A DNA stretch of 8,884 nt from DAOTTI01 sp034437795 (GTDB taxonomy: Bacteria; Chloroflexota; UBA11872; UBA12225), in NCBI GenBank assembly GCA_034437795.1, contig DAOTTI010000067.1, positions 1-8,884 on the forward strand, written 5' to 3'. Every line of letters begins with the position of its first letter. Positions within the stretch are counted from its first letter, which is position 1. The position numbers and the translations under genes are program-made. The notes under the pieces were generated by a model, which had not been told where the DNA came from, searched no databases, and was given only the letters and a program-made list of their open reading frames with translations. This document shows positions 1 to 4,648 of the stretch, piece by piece.

Positions 1-234
1 CTAGTACACCATCAGGCCAGCGACCTGGCATGGCTTTCCCTGGTGCGCGGGCTGGCATTCCCGAAGAGGTTGCCTGCGACAGCACTAGGGTGAGGGCACC
101 GCGGCGGAACCGGCCCGGCTCACCGCTCCTTCTGGCCAGCTCCCATGACGTGGTCACCGGCTCCAGACCAGCCGTTGAGCCGACGCACAGCCCGTACAAG
201 CCAAGACAAACGCACTGGACAAACCGAGTGGCGA
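1..234. other. Region downstream of rlmB without a supportable gene
   Basis: I find no coding frame with recognisable similarity, no tRNA and no strong terminator. On the minus strand, pairing of CGGCTC with GAGCCG in the region 157-182 around a 13-base loop gives a weak hairpin with no T-tract. A small perfect inverted repeat, GCCAG-CGAC-CTGGC, lies at 16-29. A minus-strand frame from ATG 58 is open to the window edge, but only 19 codons can be seen. Whether the operon continues cannot be judged. Confidence 0.5.
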
Positions 235-1041
235 CTATCGCTTCGAGCGGGCCCGCTCGCGCGCCCGCCGCGCGGCGAAGAGGGCGAGGGCCGTCGCCAC
301 CGAGACGTTGAGCGACGCCACGTGGCCGTACATGGGGATGCGCACCAGCAGGTCGCAGGCCTCACGCACCAGCCGGCTCAGCCCTTTCCCCTCCGCCCCC
401 GCTACGATGGCCACCGGCCGGTCGTAATCGGCCGTATCGAAGTCGGTCGTGCCGTGGGCGTCCAGGCCGTAGACCCAGATGCCGGCCTCCTTCATCGTCT
501 CCAGCGCGCGGCGCAGGTTCACCACCTGGGCGATCGCCAGGTAATCGGCCGCCCCCGCCGAGGCGCGCGCCACGGCCGGCGTAATCCGCGCGCTGCGGTG
601 CGCCGGCAGGATCACGCCGTGCACGCCGGCGGCGTCGGCCGAGCGCAAGATGGCGCCCAGGTTCTGCGGGTCCTCGACGCCGTCCAGCGCCAGCAGCAAC
701 GGTGGCTCGGCGCGCTGCTCCGCTAGCAGGTCGTGCAGGCTACGGTAGTGGTAGGGCGCCACCACCGCGACCACGCCCTGGTGGCGCTGGCCGCCCGCCA
801 GGGCGTCTAGCTCACCGCGGCCCACCGGCCGGACTGTGATCCCGGCCTGCTCCGCCTGCCGGATGATGCCGTCCAGGCGCGGCCGATGGCGCAGGTCCGA
901 CTGCACCAGCACCTGGCGGACCCGGCCGGCCCGAAGGGCCTCCTCCACGGCGTGGGTGCCCCAGCGCAAGTCGCCTGGCGCCGCCCCATGGCCGCCCGCC
1001 TCACCAGCCGGCCCGCGTCTGGCCCCACGTCTGGCCGTCAC
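235..1041 (-). CDS. rlmB: 23S rRNA 2'-O-methyltransferase RlmB-type (TrmH/SpoU family)
   Basis: S-adenosylmethionine-dependent 2'-O-ribose methyltransferase; the best match in layout is RlmB, which modifies G2251 of 23S rRNA. In 268 residues there is an N-terminal substrate-binding domain (about 25-95, WGTHAVEEALRAG), then the SPOUT knot motifs: motif 1 DGVEDPQNLGAILRSADAAG (120-139, with Asn127 and Arg133), motif 2 IVAGAEGKGL (212-221, Glu217) and motif 3 SLNVSVATALALF (243-255, Asn245). The start used is GTG 1041, with only a weak GGGA before it. The frame stays open upstream, but I see no ATG, GTG or TTG in the gap to cysE. The first 20 residues are basic and Gly-rich, as in many high-GC homologues. 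It follows cysE after 70 bases that contain the repeat CCCTGGCGCC (plus strand) at 1067-1076 and 1101-1110. The family cannot be told from other TrmH-type methyltransferases by sequence alone, but the cysE/cysS-rlmB neighbourhood supports RlmB. Confidence 0.9.
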   Translation of the reverse strand: MTARRGARRGPAGEAGGHGAAPGDLRWGTHAVEEALRAGRVRQVLVQSDLRHRPRLDGIIRQAEQAGITVRPVGRGELDALAGGQRHQGVVAVVAPYHYRSLHDLLAEQRAEPPLLLALDGVEDPQNLGAILRSADAAGVHGVILPAHRSARITPAVARASAGAADYLAIAQVVNLRRALETMKEAGIWVYGLDAHGTTDFDTADYDRPVAIVAGAEGKGLSRLVREACDLLVRIPMYGHVASLNVSVATALALFAARRARERARSKR

Positions 1042-1111
1042 CTGTTCCCGAGGCTGGAGCGCCTCCCCCTGGCGCCGGTCCCTGCACCCCTTCCGGCCCG
1101 CCCTGGCGCCC

Positions 1112-1933
1112 TTATGGCCGCTCCTGGGCAGGATCCCCGCCCTCCAGGCTGCGCAGGCCGGCGCGCAGGGCGCGTTCCAGGTCGCCGTCCGCGCGGCGCC
1201 CTTGCTGGCCCTGCCCCGCCGGCCGGACGGTCTGCGGCAGGACGGCCGGCCGCCCCTCCTCCAGCGCCGCCAGACGCTCCTCCAGCTCCAGCACCTTATT
1301 GTGCAGGCAGCGGATCACCTCCAGCTCTGGATCGGGCAGGTTCACCTGGCGGGACGGCTCCACCACGCGCCGGCGCTCGCCGGTCTGCGGATTGGTCTCA
1401 ATCACCACCCGGCCGGGCACGCCCATGACCGTGGTGTGCGGGGGCACATCCTTGGTGACCACGGCGCCAGCGGCGATCATCGCCCCCTCGCCCACAGTGA
1501 TCGCGCCCAGGATCTTGGCCCCGACGCCGACGGTGACGCCGTCCTGCAACGTGGGATGGCGCTTGACGCCCCGCAGCCGTCTGGCGTCATGCGTGTGATA
1601 GATGCCTAGGGTCACGCCCTGGTAGAGGGTGACGTCGTCGCCGATCTCCGCCGTCTCGCCGATGACAACACCCATGCCGTGGTCAATGAAGAAGCGCCGG
1701 CCGATCCGCGCCCCCGGATGGATCTCGATGCCGGTCAGAAAGCGGTTCAGGTGCGAGATCAGGCGGGGCAGGACCGGTACCCCCACCCGATGGAGGCGGT
1801 GGGCGATGCGATGCAGCCAGATGGCGTGCAGGCCGGGGTAGGCCAGAATGACCTCCACCACGTTGCGCGCCGCCGGATCGCGCTCAAAGACCGCCTGCAG
1901 ATCCTCGCGCATTAGCGAGAGCGCTCGGAACAC
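1112..1933 (-). CDS. cysE: Serine O-acetyltransferase CysE
   Basis: Transfers acetyl from acetyl-CoA to L-serine, giving O-acetylserine, the acceptor for cysteine synthase; cytoplasmic. Numbered from GTG 1933 (273 residues): N-terminal helical domain with FERDPAARN and YPGLHAIWLHRIAH (about 16-46), then a left-handed beta-helix of hexapeptide repeats (about 68-175) with GIEIHPGARIG, FFIDHGMGVVIGET (His85, matching E. coli His158) and KRHPTL (His126, matching His193), closing with PPHTTVMGVPGRVV. Between GVTLG and KRHP there is IYHTHDARRLRGV instead of the usual short GTGK-type loop, about six residues longer. A coiled-coil-like segment (about 202-228) and a charged 45-residue tail extend it beyond typical short bacterial forms. 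The start is uncertain: GTG 1933 gives MFRALSLMRED, close to Bacillus CysE (MFFRMLKED), while ATG 1912 gives MREDLQ and touches a leader-ORF stop. In Bacillus, cysE is separated from ispF by gltX, which is missing here. Confidence 0.95.
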   Translation of the reverse strand: MFRALSLMREDLQAVFERDPAARNVVEVILAYPGLHAIWLHRIAHRLHRVGVPVLPRLISHLNRFLTGIEIHPGARIGRRFFIDHGMGVVIGETAEIGDDVTLYQGVTLGIYHTHDARRLRGVKRHPTLQDGVTVGVGAKILGAITVGEGAMIAAGAVVTKDVPPHTTVMGVPGRVVIETNPQTGERRRVVEPSRQVNLPDPELEVIRCLHNKVLELEERLAALEEGRPAVLPQTVRPAGQGQQGRRADGDLERALRAGLRSLEGGDPAQERP

Positions 1934-1938
1934 CCCAT
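1912..1938 (-). CDS. Possible 8-codon leader ORF of cysE
   Basis: ATG 1938 to TAA 1912-1914 encodes MGCSERSR. It has the strongest ribosome binding site in the junction, and its TAA overlaps an in-frame cysE ATG (codon 8) as TAATG. It contains one Cys and two Ser codons, notable before a serine acetyltransferase gene in cysteine synthesis. I see no terminator/antiterminator pair at this point, so a classic attenuation leader is not supported. Reinitiation coupling is the simpler idea. Chance is possible. Confidence 0.28.
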   Translation of the reverse strand: MGCSERSR

Positions 1939-1947
1939 CGGATCCTT

Positions 1948-1953
1948 CCTCCT
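1948..1953 (-). promoter_or_regulatory. Shine-Dalgarno sequence in front of cysE
   Basis: AGGAGG, the complete consensus core, overlaps the ispF stop (TAGGAGG). It lies nine bases before an ATG at 1938, which is out of frame with cysE, but 14 bases before the cysE GTG at 1933. A weaker AAGG (1944-1947) is ten bases from that GTG. The best spacing therefore points to the short ORF, not directly to cysE. Confidence 0.7.
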
Positions 1954-2503
1954 AACGTGCCTCGGCCCCTGGCCCCGCCGCTCCGTCACTCGCCACCGGC
2001 GGCGGAGCAACCGGCGCCGAAACCACCAAGATTATCGCCTGCGCGGCAATGGCCTCGCCCTGCCCCACCGCATCCAGCCCCTCGTTCGTCTTCGCCTTCA
2101 CGCTGACCGCATCCAGCGGGAGCCGGAGCGCGCCGGCCAGGCCGTGGCGCATCGCCGCCACAAATGGTGCCAGCTTTGGGCGCTCGCAGACCACTGTGGC
2201 GTCCAGGCTGTGGGGGCGCCAGCCGGCCATGCGGGCCCGCTCGCGCGCCTCCTCCAGGAGAGCAATGCTGCTGGCATCCTTGAAGCGCGGGTCCCCGGGG
2301 GGAAAGTGGCGCCCGATGTCGGCCAGGGCGCAGGCGCCGAAGAGGGCGTCGATCACGGCGTGGGTTAGCACGTCGCCGTCAGAGTGGCCGGCCAGGCCCC
2401 GCTCAAAGGGGATGGTGACCCCGCCCAGCACCAGGCGCCGCCCAGGGACGAGCCGGTGGATGTCGTAGCCGATGCCGGCGCGAAAGGGCAGGTCGGTCGC
2501 CAT
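1952..2503 (-). CDS. ispF: 2-C-methyl-D-erythritol 2,4-cyclodiphosphate synthase IspF
   Basis: Cyclises 4-diphosphocytidyl-2-C-methyl-D-erythritol 2-phosphate to the cyclodiphosphate with loss of CMP, two steps after IspD in the MEP pathway (IspE, in between, is not here). It normally acts as a homotrimer. In 183 residues the metal ligands Asp14 and His16 (GIGYDIHRL) and His48 (DVLTH) are each offset by six from E. coli Asp8, His10 and His42. GLAGHSDGDV (37-46) and the C-terminal TNEGLDAVGQGEAIA (139-153) are also present. The ATG at 2503 is chosen because residues 1-16 lead straight into the conserved motif; the TAA of the truncated duplicate lies one base upstream. The last 20 or so residues (PVAPPPVASDG...) form a Pro/Ala-rich tail beyond the usual fold. 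Its TAG overlaps the Shine-Dalgarno sequence of cysE. Confidence 0.96.
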   Translation of the reverse strand: MATDLPFRAGIGYDIHRLVPGRRLVLGGVTIPFERGLAGHSDGDVLTHAVIDALFGACALADIGRHFPPGDPRFKDASSIALLEEARERARMAGWRPHSLDATVVCERPKLAPFVAAMRHGLAGALRLPLDAVSVKAKTNEGLDAVGQGEAIAAQAIILVVSAPVAPPPVASDGAAGPGAEAR

Positions 2504-2582
2504 CTTACAGCCCCCGGCCGACGGCCAGCACCGCTCGATCGGCGTCGCCGGTGTTGGCGCGAAGCGGAAGGTCGGTGGCCAT
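2453..2582 (-). repeat. Diverged tandem direct repeat at the ispD/ispF junction
   Basis: Copy one is 2531-2582 and copy two is 2453-2503, the first 17 codons of ispF, with an offset of 79 bases. The longest shared blocks are CGCGCC, ACCGACCT and GGTCGGT-type stretches (plus-strand sense for the last), interrupted mainly by single substitutions. Because 79 is not a multiple of three, the two copies lie in different frames. Confidence 0.65.
2505..2582 (-). pseudogene. Degenerate duplicate of the ispF 5' end, now a 25-codon ORF
   Basis: Starting at the ATG that overlaps the ispD stop (TGATG at 2580-2584), this stretch reads MATDLPLRA..., against MATDLPFRA... at the start of ispF 79 bases further on. 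By hand alignment about 40 of 51 positions match with one single-base gap. Correcting that gap brings an Ile and an Arg into line with ispF GYDIHR. Beyond about 52 bases the similarity fades, and the frame runs to TAA (2505-2507), one base before the ispF ATG. It is best read as a remnant of a partial tandem duplication that lost its frame. It may still act as a short leader coupling ispF to ispD. It lacks the rest of IspF and cannot be an enzyme. Confidence 0.7.
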
Positions 2583-3466
2583 CACTCGCCCTCGCGGCGC
2601 CGGCGGAGCAGCGCCTCCACTATAGGCACGTCCTCCGGCAGGGTCACCTTGACGTTGGCCGCGTCCCCCGGGTACACATAGACGGGGTAGCCGGCCGCGG
2701 CCACCAGCGCGGCGTCGTCCGTAAAGGCGCCGGCTGCCGGCCCGACGGCGTCGTAGGCGGCGCGCAGGAGCTGCGTGCGAAAGACCTGCGGGGTCTGCGC
2801 CGCCCACAGGCCGGAACGATCGACCGTCTCCACCACACGGCCGCCCGCGGCGTCGCCGGCCACGCGCTTCAGCGTGTCGCGCAGCGGGGTGGCCGCCAGG
2901 GCCGCGCCCCAGCGGGTGGCCGCGGCCAGGCCATCGTCGATGAGGCGCTCCGTCAGCAGGGGGCGCGCGGCGTCGTGCACCAGGACGTAGTCGCATTCGC
3001 CGATGGCCTCCAGCCCCGCGCGCACCGAGTCCTGGCGCTCCGCGCCGCCCCCGACCACGGCCACCACCTTGCGCCAGCCACGCTCCCGCACCAGGTCTCG
3101 GGCGCGGGGGACGCTGGCGCTGGAGACCACCAGGCACACGCGGTCCACCAGGGCGCTCGCCTCCAGCACCTCCAGCGAGTAGGCCACCAGGGGCTGGCCG
3201 GCCACCGCCAGAAAGGCCTTCTCCACTCCACCCAGGCGCCGCCCGTGGCCCGCCCCCACCACTACCGCCCCCACCACCGCGCGCGCCACCGCACCCGGCC
3301 CGCCGGCCAGCGGCTCGGCGCTCTCCTGCTGGCGCTCAGGCTGGGCCCCCACGTCGGATCCGGACGTGGCGCGCGCGGGATCGTCGACCAACGAACGGCC
3401 GCCGGTCTGGTGGGGCACGGACGTCGCCGGCGCCCCGCCGCCCGCCTCACGCACGCGATCAGGCAT
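2582..3466 (-). CDS. ispD: 2-C-methyl-D-erythritol 4-phosphate cytidylyltransferase IspD
   Basis: Transfers CMP from CTP to 2-C-methyl-D-erythritol 4-phosphate in the MEP isoprenoid pathway; cytoplasmic. The 294 residues show the family motifs: VVVGAGHGRRLGG (68-80) with Arg77 and Lys83 matching E. coli Arg20 and Lys27, VHDAARP (163-169, Asp165), ETVDRSGLWAAQTPQVF (213-229, Arg217 matching Arg157) and NVKVTLPED (271-279, Lys273 matching Lys213). The usual PK before the substrate loop is EK here, one residue shorter. IspD is normally about 230 residues. The excess is a roughly 60-residue N-terminal segment rich in Gly, Ala, Arg and Asp, likely disordered. An AGGAG four bases before ATG 3466 and the eight-base overlap with the PIN-TRAM gene support that start, but a GTG near codons 60-70 cannot be excluded. 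The stop TGA shares its A with the next ATG (TGATG). Confidence 0.95.
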   Translation of the reverse strand: MPDRVREAGGGAPATSVPHQTGGRSLVDDPARATSGSDVGAQPERQQESAEPLAGGPGAVARAVVGAVVVGAGHGRRLGGVEKAFLAVAGQPLVAYSLEVLEASALVDRVCLVVSSASVPRARDLVRERGWRKVVAVVGGGAERQDSVRAGLEAIGECDYVLVHDAARPLLTERLIDDGLAAATRWGAALAATPLRDTLKRVAGDAAGGRVVETVDRSGLWAAQTPQVFRTQLLRAAYDAVGPAAGAFTDDAALVAAAGYPVYVYPGDAANVKVTLPEDVPIVEALLRRRREGE

Positions 3467-4625
3467 CGCTCTCCTGCTCGCCGGCGGCCACCGCCAGCCC
3501 GCCCCGCGCTGGCGTGTCTGCGCGCTCGTCCGGCCCCGGCCGCGCCGCGCCCGCCTTGAGCCGGCTAAAGATCAGCCGGCCGCCGGTGGTGGGCAGGATG
3601 CGGGTCACCTCCACCTCCGCCTTGGTCCCCACCAGCGAGCGCCCGCCCTCGACCACGACCATGGTGCCGTCATCCAGATAGCCAACGCCCTGCCCCCGCT
3701 CGCGACCTTCCTGCACGATCTCTAGGGCCAGCGTCTCGCCGGGCGTCACCAGCGTGCGCAGGGCATTGGCCAGATCGTGGACGTTCAGCACGGCCACGCC
3801 CTGCAGGCTGGCGACACGGCTCAGGTTGTAATCGGTGGTGACGATCGCCGCCTGGCGCTGGCGCGCCAGCCGGATGAGCTTGCTGTCCACGGTGCGGAGA
3901 TCGGCATAGTCGGTGTCGTCGATCTCCAGGGGGACCTCCTGCTGCAGGCGCTGGAGCATCTCCATGCCCCGCCGGCCCCGCTGCCGGCGGGCCGGGTCGG
4001 CCGAGTCGCTGATCTGCTGGAGCTCTTCGAGGACGAAGCGGGGTAGCACCAGCTGGCCGGTGAGAAAGCCGCAGAGGAAGACCTCCATGATGCGCCCGTC
4101 GATCACGGCGCTGGTGTCCAGCAGGAGCTGCCGGCGCGAGCCGGCCCCAGCGGGCCCGCCGCTCGCGGGGCGCCAGGCGGCCCGCAGGGCGCTGGAGAGC
4201 TCGTCCTTGCGCTGGGCGCCGACGGCGATCCCCAGCCAGCCGCACAGCACGGCCACGCCAAAGGGCAGCCAGCGCCCGAAGGGGTCGGGGAGCAGGGAGA
4301 GGGGAAAGGACGCCAGGGCCGCGATCAGCAGCCCGACGATGAGGCCAAAGGTCGCGCCCAGGAGGTCCGGCGCCGCCGTGCTCCGCGCCACCTGCCACAG
4401 CCAGCGCAGGGGCACGACGGTGGCATAGGGGGTCAGCAGCAGGCCCAGCGCCGCTCCGGCCAGGGCTAAGACCAGGACGTAGCGCAAGGCCTCGCCGCCG
4501 GCGGCCGCGCCGGAGGGGAACCCCGCCAGGGCCAGCCCGAGCTGCCAGCCCGCGGCTCCCGCCACGGCCATGCCAACCAGCCGGAGCACCAGGAGCATCA
4601 CTGCCAGGACGTTGCCGCAGCCCAC
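3459..4625 (-). CDS. Membrane-anchored PIN-TRAM domain protein, YacL family (predicted ribonuclease)
   Basis: Predicted metal-dependent RNA-cleaving protein held at the membrane; the family's substrate is not established. Numbering from GTG 4625 (388 residues): four hydrophobic segments (about 7-36, 49-69, 92-112, 119-137), then a PIN domain (about 166-290) whose acidic residues include Asp170 in LLLDTSAVIDGR, Glu200/Glu201 in VLEEL, Asp247 in VDSKL and Asp265 in TTDYN. A TRAM RNA-binding domain follows (about 293-356, with GQGVGYLDDGTMVVVEG), then a 30-residue hydrophilic tail. An in-frame stop at 4635-4637 limits the start to GTG 4625, GTG 4601 or ATG 4598. The ATG, giving MLLVLRLVGMAVAG, begins right at the first membrane segment and touches the stop of a bridging ORF, so it may be the true start. 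The 3' end overlaps ispD by eight bases. Order radA-(disA)-yacL-ispD matches the Bacillus cluster. Confidence 0.92.
   Translation of the reverse strand: MGCGNVLAVMLLVLRLVGMAVAGAAGWQLGLALAGFPSGAAAGGEALRYVLVLALAGAALGLLLTPYATVVPLRWLWQVARSTAAPDLLGATFGLIVGLLIAALASFPLSLLPDPFGRWLPFGVAVLCGWLGIAVGAQRKDELSSALRAAWRPASGGPAGAGSRRQLLLDTSAVIDGRIMEVFLCGFLTGQLVLPRFVLEELQQISDSADPARRQRGRRGMEMLQRLQQEVPLEIDDTDYADLRTVDSKLIRLARQRQAAIVTTDYNLSRVASLQGVAVLNVHDLANALRTLVTPGETLALEIVQEGRERGQGVGYLDDGTMVVVEGGRSLVGTKAEVEVTRILPTTGGRLIFSRLKAGAARPGPDERADTPARGGLAVAAGEQESDA
3471..3475 (-). promoter_or_regulatory. Ribosome binding site supporting the far-upstream ispD start
   Basis: AGGAG on the minus strand lies four bases before ATG 3466, inside the last codons of the PIN-TRAM gene. 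It matters because it supports the long form of IspD, with an N-terminal extension, over a start nearer the conserved nucleotide-binding motif. Confidence 0.55.
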
Positions 4626-4648
4626 CGCGGCCGGTCAATCAGCTTCAT
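4598..4648 (-). CDS. Possible 16-codon bridging ORF between radA and the PIN-TRAM gene
   Basis: ATG at 4648 overlaps the radA stop as ATGA. The ORF encodes MKLIDRPRWAAATSWQ, and its TGA (4598-4600) overlaps an in-frame ATG of the PIN-TRAM gene as TGATG. Both ends are therefore classic termination-reinitiation contacts. I see no Shine-Dalgarno sequence for either the PIN-TRAM GTG (4625) or its ATG (4598), so coupling through this ORF is a plausible way to load ribosomes. There is no homology or codon evidence that the peptide has a function, and chance remains possible. Confidence 0.25.
   Translation of the reverse strand: MKLIDRPRWAAATSWQ

Noticed and set aside
1..58. Start of a further minus-strand gene from ATG 58
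   Set aside because: Only 19 codons are visible, with no convincing ribosome site and nothing recognisable, so it cannot be supported.
1..234. tRNA gene or operon terminator after rlmB
   Set aside because: No T-arm consensus or cloverleaf pairing was found, and the hairpins seen lack a T-tract or have stems of only five or six pairs.
145..1609. Plus-strand open frames of 180-257 codons opposite rlmB and cysE
   Set aside because: They are antisense shadows of two genes with clear catalytic motifs and show no domains, ribosome sites or sensible composition.
2505..3137. 210-codon minus-strand frame running into the ispF duplicate
   Set aside because: Its first part is an off-frame reading of ispD. 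Only the last 25 codons, from the ATG at 2582, are of interest, and they are reported separately.
2384..3559. 391-codon open frame on the plus strand
   Set aside because: It lies antisense to ispF and ispD, has an Arg/His/Gly/Ala-rich composition with no motif, and arises from the GC-rich third positions of the real genes.
3670..4638. 322-codon minus-strand frame overlapping the PIN-TRAM gene
   Set aside because: It is a +1 shadow of a gene with a complete PIN and TRAM domain; its translation is Arg/Pro/Gly/Ala-rich and unrecognisable.
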